DNA of 37,083 bases from UBA2421 sp002343075 (GCA_937982565.1 CALJLN010000029.1:1-37083); one strand, 5' to 3'. Shown: positions 24,965 through 33,449, numbered from the stretch's first letter. A program made the numbers and translations. Notes: a model not told the origin generated them from the letters alone.

Positions 24965-25717
24965 TCAATACGATTCCGGACGCGCATTGAGCTGTGACTG
25001 CTTCTGGTCGTGACGCTTCCACGCATCGTATACTGCCGCCCGGGCCTGTTCCCAGGTCAGCTTCGATTCGCCTCGCCGCGACTGCCATAGGTACTGCATG
25101 GCGCGTTCAACCTGCTCAAATGAGGACTGGCTCTCACGCATGCGAAAAGAGTAGCCGTACTCGTATGCTGGCATCATGTCGCGTAGAAAATCGTGGTCCG
25201 GGTTGTAGTAGGGCCGATTCGGATACTCTCTGCGCCAATAGTTTTCTTCATCATTCTGCCGCACCGTAAACGACAGCAGCACGCCGATCAGCCCGAGTAC
25301 CAAGCCGCAGGCTATCGCGCCCAAAACGGCACCAGCGACCGTCCCGCCGATAGCGAGAGTCGAACCAACCGCAGCGCCGAAGGTTGCTCCGACTGTGCAA
25401 CCGATGCAGAACCCGACAATATGCTTACCCCGCACCGAGGACAGAGACGCCGTTTCAGTGTCGCGAAAGTCGACCGCGCGATCATGGCGGTGTACGGGCA
25501 GCGTGTAGCCGGGCAATACGTCCTGCACCTGCGGCGAACCCTCCACGGGCCGAGGTCGGCCGTCACCTTCGCCGGCGGGGCGGGCGGTACCATCCGGCCA
25601 CTTTGAAGCCCCGCTCCAGACCATCTTTTCGGCCGGAGACGTCGCAGAGCGACCCCTTTGTTCATCATCCGAAGACTCGCTGTGTTGCGGAGGTGATCTC
25701 ATGCGCACAATCATCAT
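24965..25717 (-). CDS. Glycine-zipper membrane protein beside the type VII-like operon
   Basis: A 250-residue protein with a polar, low-complexity N-terminal half (about 1-93), two Gly/Ala-rich hydrophobic segments (about 98-124 and 125-150, with G-x3-G repeats in GCTVGATFGAAVGSTLAIGG) and a charged C-terminus. The C-terminal pattern PAYEYGYSFR...FEQVERAMQYLW...TWEQARAAVYDAW resembles a tail seen after glycine zippers in other bacterial proteins of unknown role. It lies 100 bases after the FtsK-type ATPase on the same strand, so it may be the last gene of that operon and could form a pore or membrane component. That link rests on position only. The exact start is uncertain (ATG at 25717, 25714 or 25702). 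Confidence 0.65.
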   Translation of the reverse strand: MMIVRMRSPPQHSESSDDEQRGRSATSPAEKMVWSGASKWPDGTARPAGEGDGRPRPVEGSPQVQDVLPGYTLPVHRHDRAVDFRDTETASLSSVRGKHIVGFCIGCTVGATFGAAVGSTLAIGGTVAGAVLGAIACGLVLGLIGVLLSFTVRQNDEENYWRREYPNRPYYNPDHDFLRDMMPAYEYGYSFRMRESQSSFEQVERAMQYLWQSRRGESKLTWEQARAAVYDAWKRHDQKQSQLNARPESY

Positions 25718-25817
25718 CGCCTAACGACCGAGATGTGATCGGGAATTGCACGATGTCAGCATGGGAAAAATCCCGTGTCGGGGGCCATTCCTTGATCGTT
25801 TGTTCCCCGCGGGTGGT

Positions 25818-28800
25818 TTACTTGATCGAGGCGAGCCAGTCGGCGGTCGGCAGGCCGTATGGTCGGAACTTCTCCATCGTCCCCTGTTCTTCGCTGAAGG
25901 CGATCGCGCGGAAAAACCCGAGTTTGTTGGCCGCGGGGCTGTCGATGAGGGTGCTGCTGTCGGTGGCACTCATCTGAAGCAGCACGCGATAGTCGAACTC
26001 GCGCATCGCGTTACGGTCAATCGTCCGATCAACACTTACGGCAGTGTCGGCCCAGGCGATGACGTGAATGCCCAGCGAAGGGCCTTCCTTCAGTATCTCG
26101 GCAAACTGTTTATCAGGAGAAGGGGGTTTGTCGTCGCCGCCGAAGCTGAAGCCGTCGTCGCTCTTTCGCAGTACGCGATACCGCTGCAGGCCAAAGATGC
26201 AGAGGAAAACAGGCTCAGCGGAGGTGTCGTCCGACTCTTGCCGGCGCTTCAACTCCACCGCCATGCGGCCTATCGCTTCGCCCGCGGCGCGGTAATCAAC
26301 CGCTTCGCATTCGTGCGACAGATGCTTGGCCACGCGCTCCAGTTGTCCGGCAAACGGCGAATCGGCAGGGGTACCATCGAGCAACACAATGCGCGCAGGC
26401 TTGCCGCGTAAGCTCACTGACAGGCTGATGATCGAGGAACTCATCATCGCCAAAGCTTGCTCCTCGCCCTGCCCGATGATCAGCGCATTGGTGCCAGCCT
26501 GCCTGCGGAACGTGATGGCGGTGGGGTCTTTGATCGCCACCGGCTCGCCAAGAAACGCCAGCGGGGCGGGCGGGAGGTCGGAACCACTCAACATGCGCGC
26601 CAGACGGGCGTTCTTTCGGATGTCGGCGAGGGAATTGCCCTCGAAAACGATCGGAACGGGCAATTGAAGGGCGTCCGAACGGACTTTTGCCGAAACGCGC
26701 TCCAGAAATCGGTCGCGGTGCTCGTCGGGCAGCCAGGCGACCTGAAACGGCGAGTTGCCTTCCACTAAGCCACCGGCATCGTTGTAGATCGCTTCACCGG
26801 GGCGGGTAAGCAGGCGGGCCGCCGAGTTATTATCGCCGAGAATGAGCTGGCTATCCGATTCGCTGCATTGCAGAGCGATTCGCACCGCCATCTGCCCGAG
26901 GGTGGCGCGCGAGATGCCACTTGTCCCGCCAATGGTTTGCGAGCCTAGAAGCAGGTGAATCCCGAACGCGCGGCCTTGGCGCACAAGCCGATCGATGAGC
27001 AGGGCGGCGTCCTGGCCGAGCTTGTCATCTTCTACAAAAAACTCCTGAAACTCGTCGATGATCAGAAGCACCCGCGGCAGGGGCCTGCCCGCGGCGTCGC
27101 GGTAGCTGGCCAGATCCTGCACCCCCAGCGCGCGATACATTTCGCCTCTGCGCGTCATCTCGGCATCGATCCGCTGCAATACGCTCAAACCGAACTCCCG
27201 ATCGCTCTCAACTGCAATTGCCCGCGCGTGCGGGAGCGCATTGGTGGCGTAAGTCTTGAACTCGACGCCTTTCTTAAAGTCAATCAGATAAAGCTCGACT
27301 TCATCCGGCGAATACCACATGGCTGCGTTGGTGATCAGCGCATGCAGCAGGGTCGATTTGCCCGAGCCAGTCTTGCCCGCAATCAGCGCGTGTTGGGCAA
27401 CGCCTTTTCCCAGCCGGATGGACTGGTGCCGGGTGGCACCCATTCTGCCGACCGCAACGCGCAGTTCGTGCTTCGCGCTCATGCTCCAGAACTCGTCCGG
27501 CTTCGGTGAAATGTTTTCAAACGGCACCTCAACTCGATTGGCATCGCGCGCCAACCGGCCCACCTTATGCATCAGGCGAGTGAGCTGCGCCTCGGCAGGC
27601 GGGGTGTCGAGCGTGAGCGGAAACTGGGCAAACACCTCGTCTTTCCATACGAAGGCCGATCCCGACTGCGTGAGGTTGACACTGTGGGCTTCCACGTCAT
27701 CAAAGCCGCTTCCACTCGGGATTGTCTGCCGCGTGTCGCGGAAGATCAGTGTGTAGACGCCGCACCGCGCGCCAGTGCTGGCGATGCTGGCGAGGCGCCG
27801 GAGCGTGTCGGGTTGAAAACCGTGCGGGAAATCACTGATCACCAGAAATCGGTATGGCTCGGCCAACTCGCCGGCCTGGCGGTTGTAGTCATCAATCGTA
27901 GGGAACTCATTTCGGAGATATTTCTGAATCACCGTTTCCATGTGCTCGGTGAGGTCGGTCAGGCGGCGTTCAATATGTTCAGAATCGGTCCAGATGCGAG
28001 AGGCCACGAGCGACTCGTCATAGTCGGCAAGGTGCATAAACCCCGCGAAGTTCTGGCCCAGCGCCACGGGATCGATAATCGTAAACTTTGCCCTCCCTGG
28101 GGGCACGCTGGTCAGCAATCGAACCATCAACATCTGTAGCGCCGCGACGGCCGAGGGGCGACCGGCGCGGTCGGCCTGAATCAGAAGTGACGCCTGCCGG
28201 GGCAGAGAAAGCACCGCCGGGAGTTGAAATCGTTCGGGCAAATCGAGCGTAAATGGTGTCTCACTTGGTAGTTGCGCCAAAAGCTGCTTTGCATCGACAT
28301 CGATCGCGCCAAACCGAACCGCCGAGGGAAACTGCTGCGGCGGGTGCCAGGCTTCGATTGCTTCATCTGAATATTCAACCAGCGGCTTTGGGCCGGTGCT
28401 GCCGACCTGCACCACACTCTGCTGAATCGCTTCAAGCCCCTCGCGCCACTGCGTCGACAACTGTTGCCGCGCGGCTTTGTGCTGTTCGGCAATCGCGGCG
28501 TGATGCCGACCATGCCGATCGCGCGCCGCGGCGAGGTCATTGTCTACTTTTTCGCGTACGCCAGCCGTTTCCTTTGAGTACGTTTCTTCAGCCTCGCTGA
28601 GAACGCGCGTCTTCCGCTCGTCAATGTGCGTCTTCTTGATCGATAATTCGCGATCGAGCGCCGCCAAAGCATCATCCAGTTTTGACTTTGCGCGGGCTGC
28701 GAGCGGATCAAATTTGTCCTTTGAGGCTCGGATTTCAACTTCACGCTGGGACAGCGCTTTCTGCAGCATCGCATCCAGCCGGGTGTTGGTTTCTTCCAGC

Positions 28801-29741
28801 TTTTTATCGGCGGCCGAGCGCGCGTTGGCCAGCGATTGCTCGAATGGGGCCTGGGCCGCGCGCACCTGCTTGCGCGCGAGAATGTTGGCTGCGATCGCGG
28901 CGATCACCGCAACCACGAGGCTTATGCCGCATCCCGCAATGACCGCCTGCCAGTCGAGGAGTCGGCCGGCGAGCACAAACTTACCTGCCACACCGCCTGC
29001 CGCCACAAAGCCGATTCCCAGCAGCCACGGCGCGACGCCAACCACAAGCCGGGGCAGCCCGAGCGAGAGAAGCCTGGCCAGATCGGCTTCAACTGTCTGC
29101 AGGCATAGGCGGTAGTGTTCTGCGGGGGGGGACTGCGTGTCGGTTTCGGGCTTGGCTGTTTCGCGGGCGATCGGCAGGTGACCGTAATGCTGAAGACCCG
29201 CATTGGCCTTCTGGAGAAATCCATCCAGCGCTTCATGGTCGGCGGTGTTTTCTTCGCGCGCTTTACGGGAGTCGTGCTTCACCTTTGCCTGCGTGCCATC
29301 GGCGACGCTGTCGGCGAGCCAGGCCGCGTGATCGATTTGCTTTCTGATATCACGAAGTACGGTATCAACCTCCGCCTTCACGCGAAGCCGACGAATGCGA
29401 TCGGCCTCGGCGGCGTTAGCCATGTCTGACTCGTGCCGCAACTTGGCATCATGTAGTTTCTGGTCGTGCTGCTTGACGGCGTCCTGGGAATGGGTGGTGA
29501 GGTAGTGATCTGCCTGCAAGCGTGCGCGGTCGAGGTCCTTCTCGACCGTCTCAGTTTTCTGGGTCTTTTCCAGCTCAATGCGCGCTTCTGCGGCGGCGCA
29601 CGCCTTGATGAGGTCCATCAGTTCCGCCAGCGCGCTTCGCTGAGCATCGCGCGCCGTGGCGGGGGGGACGGGTGCCGGCGCGTCAGTCGTCAGTGCGGTC
29701 ACGGCTTTACTCGGCTCGGCATCATTCTCGGTGTTATTCAT
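25818..29741 (-). CDS. FtsK/SpoIIIE-type ATPase resembling EccC/EssC of type VII secretion
   Basis: A 1307-residue membrane-anchored motor. Residues 33-190 and 290-440 are long charged coiled coils flanking two membrane helices (about 229-259 and 264-289). Three ATPase-like modules follow. The first (about 470-710) is degenerate: its P-loop position reads QADRAGRPSAVA, although FLVISDFP keeps a Walker-B-like strand. The second (about 755-1015) is canonical: GKTGSGKST (789-797), YLIDFKKGVEF, VLLIIDEFQEFF (891-902) and HLLLGSQTIGG. The third (about 1060-1300) is degenerate again (ALIIGQGEEQALA). Two membrane helices plus three tandem FtsK modules is the EccC/EssC architecture, not that of FtsK (no gamma domain, different length). 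There, module 1 is the active one; here it is module 2. GAGG lies 8 bases before the ATG. Upstream are three small helical genes, including a WXG100-like one. Confidence 0.85.
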   Translation of the reverse strand: MNNTENDAEPSKAVTALTTDAPAPVPPATARDAQRSALAELMDLIKACAAAEARIELEKTQKTETVEKDLDRARLQADHYLTTHSQDAVKQHDQKLHDAKLRHESDMANAAEADRIRRLRVKAEVDTVLRDIRKQIDHAAWLADSVADGTQAKVKHDSRKAREENTADHEALDGFLQKANAGLQHYGHLPIARETAKPETDTQSPPAEHYRLCLQTVEADLARLLSLGLPRLVVGVAPWLLGIGFVAAGGVAGKFVLAGRLLDWQAVIAGCGISLVVAVIAAIAANILARKQVRAAQAPFEQSLANARSAADKKLEETNTRLDAMLQKALSQREVEIRASKDKFDPLAARAKSKLDDALAALDRELSIKKTHIDERKTRVLSEAEETYSKETAGVREKVDNDLAAARDRHGRHHAAIAEQHKAARQQLSTQWREGLEAIQQSVVQVGSTGPKPLVEYSDEAIEAWHPPQQFPSAVRFGAIDVDAKQLLAQLPSETPFTLDLPERFQLPAVLSLPRQASLLIQADRAGRPSAVAALQMLMVRLLTSVPPGRAKFTIIDPVALGQNFAGFMHLADYDESLVASRIWTDSEHIERRLTDLTEHMETVIQKYLRNEFPTIDDYNRQAGELAEPYRFLVISDFPHGFQPDTLRRLASIASTGARCGVYTLIFRDTRQTIPSGSGFDDVEAHSVNLTQSGSAFVWKDEVFAQFPLTLDTPPAEAQLTRLMHKVGRLARDANRVEVPFENISPKPDEFWSMSAKHELRVAVGRMGATRHQSIRLGKGVAQHALIAGKTGSGKSTLLHALITNAAMWYSPDEVELYLIDFKKGVEFKTYATNALPHARAIAVESDREFGLSVLQRIDAEMTRRGEMYRALGVQDLASYRDAAGRPLPRVLLIIDEFQEFFVEDDKLGQDAALLIDRLVRQGRAFGIHLLLGSQTIGGTSGISRATLGQMAVRIALQCSESDSQLILGDNNSAARLLTRPGEAIYNDAGGLVEGNSPFQVAWLPDEHRDRFLERVSAKVRSDALQLPVPIVFEGNSLADIRKNARLARMLSGSDLPPAPLAFLGEPVAIKDPTAITFRRQAGTNALIIGQGEEQALAMMSSSIISLSVSLRGKPARIVLLDGTPADSPFAGQLERVAKHLSHECEAVDYRAAGEAIGRMAVELKRRQESDDTSAEPVFLCIFGLQRYRVLRKSDDGFSFGGDDKPPSPDKQFAEILKEGPSLGIHVIAWADTAVSVDRTIDRNAMREFDYRVLLQMSATDSSTLIDSPAANKLGFFRAIAFSEEQGTMEKFRPYGLPTADWLASIK

Positions 29742-29771
29742 CGGTGTGGCCTCATTCTCGCCTGCCGCGCG

Positions 29772-29984
29772 CTATTCGCAATCCCGCCGGGCCGCCGAGA
29801 GAAGATTGGCGAGCTGATCCATCGCATTTTCTGCAAAGCGAGCGTCCATCTCCATCGGCTGGAGCAAATCCCGCTCGATCTCTTCGGCGCGCGGGTCACT
29901 CCATTGCACGCGGATGTCGTTCCATCGCGTGGTGAGGTCTTTCATTGCCTTGGCGAGCGAGCCACGCGCTTCATAAACACCCAT
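29772..29984 (-). CDS. Small helical protein in the type VII-like operon
   Basis: A 70-residue protein (ATG at 29984; AAAGG is 9 bases upstream, while a TTG at 29990 is too close). It is predicted all-helical, with RWNDIRVQWSDPRAEE in the first half containing two tryptophans and a W-S-D turn, followed by a helix rich in Met, Ala and Leu. Size and the central Trp turn resemble a shortened WXG100 protein, but the match is weak. It starts about 14 bases after the preceding gene and ends 30 bases before the ATPase gene, so it should be coexpressed with them. It could be a second substrate, a chaperone or a coupling factor. No YukD-like ubiquitin fold is seen. Confidence 0.65.
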   Translation of the reverse strand: MGVYEARGSLAKAMKDLTTRWNDIRVQWSDPRAEEIERDLLQPMEMDARFAENAMDQLANLLSAARRDCE

Positions 29985-29998
29985 TGCCAACCGCCTTT

Positions 29999-30631
29999 CT
30001 AATCTCCGGTGGACGGCCTTACTGCACCTTCTGATTCTGCCGGGCCTGGCTCTTCGGCCTCTGCGCGCCGCATGCTCTGACCTTCATCGGCAGCGGCCGG
30101 TCGAGTCGGCTCACCTTGAATTCCACCAGCGGTTGAAACTGCCTGTGCGGGGTTAAGCCCGAGGTACTGTTCCAGCTGCCGGGTCATCGCTTCGAGCTTG
30201 GCGATAGTGTTAGGCAGGGATGACTGCACAGTCGTCGCAAACCGCTGCACGCTGCCCTTGTAATCATGGGCCACCTTTTCCATCTGTCGCTTCCACTTGG
30301 AAACCATGATGACTTTCTGGTGGGCCTCCTCCAGCCGCTGCTTCGCAACTTTTACGGCTTTTTCTTCGTCGATGGTTGAAGGCTTCGAGCCGGTAGAGTC
30401 TTTGAAAAGCTTCTTCATCCGCAGCCGTTCTTCAGCCTGCGAAAGCAGCCCGGTGCGCTTTCGAACCTGCCCTTGCCAGTAGGTTGACTGTTCTGTGTCG
30501 ATCCAGAGCATGGTGCGGATGAGATCACTCTCGGCTTCGCTGAGAGCTACATTGGCCGCTTCCTGGAACTTCTGCAACGCCAGCTTGCTGCGTTTCACTG
30601 CATCAATATCTTCCACGCGCGCCTGGCTCAT
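29999..30631 (-). CDS. Coiled-coil protein in the type VII-like operon
   Basis: A 210-residue soluble protein, almost wholly helical and charged up to about residue 155, then a disordered acidic tail (about 163-210, rich in Glu, Pro, Ala and Gly). A tryptophan pair in MLWIDTEQSTYWQGQ (41-55) sits where a helix turn might be. The start codon overlaps the stop of the WXG100-like gene by 4 bases (ATGA), a strong sign of translational coupling. Length and the helical part suggest an elongated substrate or chaperone, comparable in form to LXG or long WXG-type proteins, but I do not recognise a family. No signal peptide. Confidence 0.7.
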   Translation of the reverse strand: MSQARVEDIDAVKRSKLALQKFQEAANVALSEAESDLIRTMLWIDTEQSTYWQGQVRKRTGLLSQAEERLRMKKLFKDSTGSKPSTIDEEKAVKVAKQRLEEAHQKVIMVSKWKRQMEKVAHDYKGSVQRFATTVQSSLPNTIAKLEAMTRQLEQYLGLNPAQAVSTAGGIQGEPTRPAAADEGQSMRRAEAEEPGPAESEGAVRPSTGD

Positions 30632-30900
30632 CGTTGCTTCAGGTAATCTTCGATTAGACCCGCCTTCTTGCTGAGGAATTGGACATGCTGCTGTGACGCT
30701 TCAAGAAAGCCGCTGAGCGACTTGGCGGTGTACTCGAAAGCCTCGGTGAACTTGATCTGCTCCTGATCGCGCCACGTTGTCTCAAGGCTGCGCATGCGGG
30801 CGTGCAGGCTCGATACCAGCCCCTCCAGATCGCGGTTAAACCGATTCAGATCCGAAGCAAACCGCCGCAGCTCGGCAGGGTCTACATGTGCCTTTGACAT
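30628..30900 (-). CDS. WXG100-like protein
   Basis: A 90-residue helical hairpin protein, the usual WXG100 size. Helix 1 (about 7-40) leads to the turn TTWRDQEQIKFTEAFE, with Trp43 followed by Arg-Asp instead of x-Gly, and Phe51 and Phe55 in the positions expected at the start of helix 2 (about 47-88). WXG100 proteins are small dimeric substrates or partners exported by EccC/EssC-type motors; here such a motor is encoded three genes downstream. The usual C-terminal Y-x3-D/E export signal is not visible. It is the first gene of the operon, with a -10-like TACAAT only 6 bases before the ATG and no Shine-Dalgarno. Confidence 0.75.
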   Translation of the reverse strand: MSKAHVDPAELRRFASDLNRFNRDLEGLVSSLHARMRSLETTWRDQEQIKFTEAFEYTAKSLSGFLEASQQHVQFLSKKAGLIEDYLKQR

Positions 30901-30906
30901 CGCCGG

Positions 30907-30912
30907 ATTGTA
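30907..30912 (-). promoter_or_regulatory. -10 hexamer of the type VII-like operon
   Basis: On the minus strand TACAAT ends 6 bases before the ATG of the WXG100-like gene. No Shine-Dalgarno is present, so the operon message is likely leaderless. The -35 is not clear. Confidence 0.5.
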
Positions 30913-31005
30913 GTCGATTCTGCCGATAAATTCCGAATGGAATCCTGGCTTTACGCTGCCCTGATCTGGCCTTCGGCGGCAGTCCTGAGTGCAAACGGCC
31001 AGCGT

Positions 31006-32031
31006 TTAGCGATCAAACTGCGCATCAAAGGCCAATTTTGATGGCTCAAAATCCCACTGCCGCACTAGTTCGCACGACTCACGGGCACCGTGGTCTCGGT
31101 TCATGCGGGAATCTTCCCATTCCACCGATAGCGGGCCGGTGTAACCGATGTCGTTGAGCGCGACGATGATGCGTTCAAAATCAATATCGCCGTGACCAGG
31201 CGAACGAAAATCCCAGTATCGGCGCGCGTCGGCAAAGGTCGTATGCCCGCCGAACACGCCGACGGTGCCGTCGCCCTTATCCCACCAGGCATCTTTGATG
31301 TGGCAATGAAAGATTCGTTTCGAAAATGTGTAGATAAATCGCACATAATCTACGTGCTGATATCCCAGATGCGACGGGTCATAGTTGAACCCAAACCGCT
31401 TATGCCCCTTCACCGCAGCGATGGCGCGCTCGGCTGTCACGATGTCGAAGGCGATTTCGGTCGGATGGACCTCCAGCGCGAAGTTAACATCCTGCTTTTC
31501 AAACTCATTTAGTATTGGCACCCAACGCCGTGCGAAATCATCGAAACCACCCTGTAAATACTTCTGATCTGTAGGCGGGAACGCGTAGAGGGCGTGCCAG
31601 ATGCTGCTGCCTGTGAAGCCGTTAACACACATGGGATACTTAATCTTGCCCGGCGCGGCGTCACGGAGCTTGCGGGCCGCTTTTGCGGTATCGATCATGC
31701 GCCTCGCGGCCCGCTTGCGGACGCCTTCCGGATCGCCGTTGCCCCACACTTCGGGAGGCAAAATTGCCTTGTGTCGTTCGTCAATCCGGTCGCAAGTCGC
31801 CTGGCCGACGAGGTGCGCGCTGATCGAATAGCTTGTCAGCCCGAAATCGCTCAGAATCTCCCAGCGGCCCTTGCAGTAGTTGCGGTCTTTCAGTGCCTTG
31901 TCTACCTCAAAATGATCGCCCCAGCAGGCGAGTTCCAGCCCGTCATACCCAAAGCCGCTTGCCTTTTTGCAAATCTCTTCAAGCGAAAGATCGGCCCATT
32001 GCCCGGTAAACAGTGTGACAGGTCGCGCCAT
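31006..32031 (-). CDS. Sugar phosphate isomerase/epimerase-type TIM barrel protein
   Basis: A 341-residue cytoplasmic protein of the xylose-isomerase-like (AP endonuclease 2) superfamily. Likely metal ligands are Glu187 (LEVHPTE), Asp218 and His221 (YDPSHLGY), His244 (CHIKDAWW) and Glu304 (SVEWEDS), the standard set of this fold. The N-terminus LFTGQWADLSLEEICKKASG and GYDGLELACWGDHF is like those of annotated sugar isomerases in Planctomycetota. Such enzymes isomerise or epimerise sugars, inositols or hydroxypyruvate; the substrate cannot be read here. GAGG lies 8 bases before the ATG. Its stop is about 105 bases upstream of the WXG100-like gene on the same strand, so read-through into the type VII-like operon is possible. 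Confidence 0.87.
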   Translation of the reverse strand: MARPVTLFTGQWADLSLEEICKKASGFGYDGLELACWGDHFEVDKALKDRNYCKGRWEILSDFGLTSYSISAHLVGQATCDRIDERHKAILPPEVWGNGDPEGVRKRAARRMIDTAKAARKLRDAAPGKIKYPMCVNGFTGSSIWHALYAFPPTDQKYLQGGFDDFARRWVPILNEFEKQDVNFALEVHPTEIAFDIVTAERAIAAVKGHKRFGFNYDPSHLGYQHVDYVRFIYTFSKRIFHCHIKDAWWDKGDGTVGVFGGHTTFADARRYWDFRSPGHGDIDFERIIVALNDIGYTGPLSVEWEDSRMNRDHGARESCELVRQWDFEPSKLAFDAQFDR

Positions 32032-32124
32032 CGATTGATCCTCTTGGTGTTAAACCGAAAGCGTGGCATCAAACCGCCGGGAGCGCGGGTTGTCAACGAT
32101 CCGATGCCCCGCGATGACTGATGC

Positions 32125-32154
32125 TTGGCGACGGATGCATATTTGCCGTATATT
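32125..32154 (+). promoter_or_regulatory. Promoter of tRNA-Leu(UAG)
   Basis: TTGGCG (32125-32130), an 18-base spacer and TATATT (32149-32154). The expected start is about 8 bases before the tRNA. Confidence 0.5.
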
Positions 32155-32168
32155 CTCGCGACACTCAG

Positions 32169-32250
32169 GCAGGAGTGGCGGAATTGGCAGACGCGCAGGA
32201 CTTAGGATCCTGTACCGAAAGGTGTAGGGGTTCGACCCCCCTCTCCTGCA
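32169..32250 (+). tRNA. tRNA-Leu (anticodon UAG)
   Basis: A class II tRNA of 82 bases. The acceptor arms GCAGGAG (32169-32175) and CTCCTGC (32243-32249) pair fully, with discriminator A at 32250. The anticodon stem CAGGA/TCCTG encloses CTTAGGA, giving TAG (reads CUN). A long variable arm (TACCGAAAGGTGTA) and T loop TTCGACC follow. CCA is not encoded. Confidence 0.96.
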
Positions 32251-32297
32251 TTGCCCCAAGCGGCGGGATGCGCGCTCAGGGCAGGTGTCTTTATGGT

Positions 32298-33449
32298 ATG
32301 GAAGAGCGATTTTTGAACGTCTCACCCCAAAATTCTCACCCGCACGCCCATACCGCGCCGCTGCGGGCTGGACGCTGCCGATTCTGTGCCTGGCTGGTGG
32401 CTCTGGCGTCCCTTTTCTTCGGAGCACCGATCGTATGGGCGGATCAGATCTGGCTCGACAAGCCCACGGGCGCGCCGCTCTTTCCGACCGCCAAGATCGT
32501 GCGCGTCGAGAACAAGATGCTGGTGTTCCTCGTCGGAGGGAATGAAACCCGGCGCGACCTCGACCGAATTGCTCGAATCGCAGTTGACGACGAAGTGGCT
32601 TTGACCCAGGCCGAAGAAGCAATGGCCCTTGAGAAGTTTGATGAAGCGGTCGATGCATATCAGAAAGCCGCTCGATCCAGCACCAAACCCTGGGTGCGCG
32701 ACTGGGCCGCGGGCCGGCTTGTCGTGGCGTCGAGCCGATCGGGCCGTTTTGACGCGGCCGCGAGTGCGTACATCGCCCTCGTGCTGAAAGATCCTGCAAC
32801 CGCTGCCGCGCGAAAGCCAAAGCTGCCCGTCAAAGGCTCAACGTTTCTCGATACCGCCGTGGCGCAGGTGACCACGGCGCTGGCGACGCCCCGATTGACC
32901 GACGCACAAACGACGGCGCTGCTGACGTTTCTGGTCGAGTTGCATGTGGCCCGGCAGGATGATGCCGCAGCGAGCGCCGCTACCGAAAAGCTCGACGAGT
33001 TTCTCGCGCGCGATCCCAATAACCCCGCTGCCGCCCGTGCCAACGCGCGCCGCAAACTGCAGGCCGCGGCGCGGCTTCTGGCAGAAAAAAAGTACGCGCC
33101 CGCCCTGGCCGCAGTCGACGCGCATCGCGCGGCGTTTACCGAAACCGATCAACAGGCCGAGGCGATGTTTCTCATTGCAGAGGCGAGATCGGGCATGGCC
33201 GATTCTACCGACCGTAAAGCGCTGGCCGATGCGGCGCTGGCATATATGCGTGTGGTGGCACATTTTAAGGACGTCCCGGACAGTCCCCGCGTTGCCGACT
33301 CGCTCGCCCGCGCCGCCGCGATATGTGAAGCGATGGGCGATCCCGCCGCCGCCACTCAACTTTACTCCGATGTTGTCAAAAACCACCCAAACAACGAAGA
33401 TGCAGCGGCGATTGCGCAGCGGGCGCTCGACCGGTTAAAGGGGACATAG
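32298..33449 (+). CDS. Exported TPR-repeat protein
   Basis: A 383-residue protein with a signal peptide: after a ~30-residue basic N-region, WLVALASLFFGAPIVWA ends at a probable signal peptidase site before DQIW. A short beta-type segment (about 50-85) is followed by helical TPR-like repeats (for example EEAMALEKFDEAVDAYQKAA, YAPALAAVDAHRA and a last repeat around AATQLYSDVVKNHPNN). It is rich in Ala and Asp. The start must lie after tRNA-Leu; ATG at 32298 is chosen, with ATG at 32268 possible. It precedes the PpiD-like gene by 60 bases, so both may be coexpressed and act in periplasmic assembly. Partner unknown. Confidence 0.78.
   Translation: MEERFLNVSPQNSHPHAHTAPLRAGRCRFCAWLVALASLFFGAPIVWADQIWLDKPTGAPLFPTAKIVRVENKMLVFLVGGNETRRDLDRIARIAVDDEVALTQAEEAMALEKFDEAVDAYQKAARSSTKPWVRDWAAGRLVVASSRSGRFDAAASAYIALVLKDPATAAARKPKLPVKGSTFLDTAVAQVTTALATPRLTDAQTTALLTFLVELHVARQDDAAASAATEKLDEFLARDPNNPAAARANARRKLQAAARLLAEKKYAPALAAVDAHRAAFTETDQQAEAMFLIAEARSGMADSTDRKALADAALAYMRVVAHFKDVPDSPRVADSLARAAAICEAMGDPAAATQLYSDVVKNHPNNEDAAAIAQRALDRLKGT

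Noticed and set aside
25818..29741. Chromosome-partitioning FtsK
   Set aside because: No four-helix N-terminus and no DNA-reading gamma domain; three tandem modules and the small-gene context point elsewhere.
32121..32297. 5' extension of the TPR protein gene
   Set aside because: The stretch GVAELADAQDLGS is the well-known false translation of tRNA-Leu; the gene must start after the tRNA.
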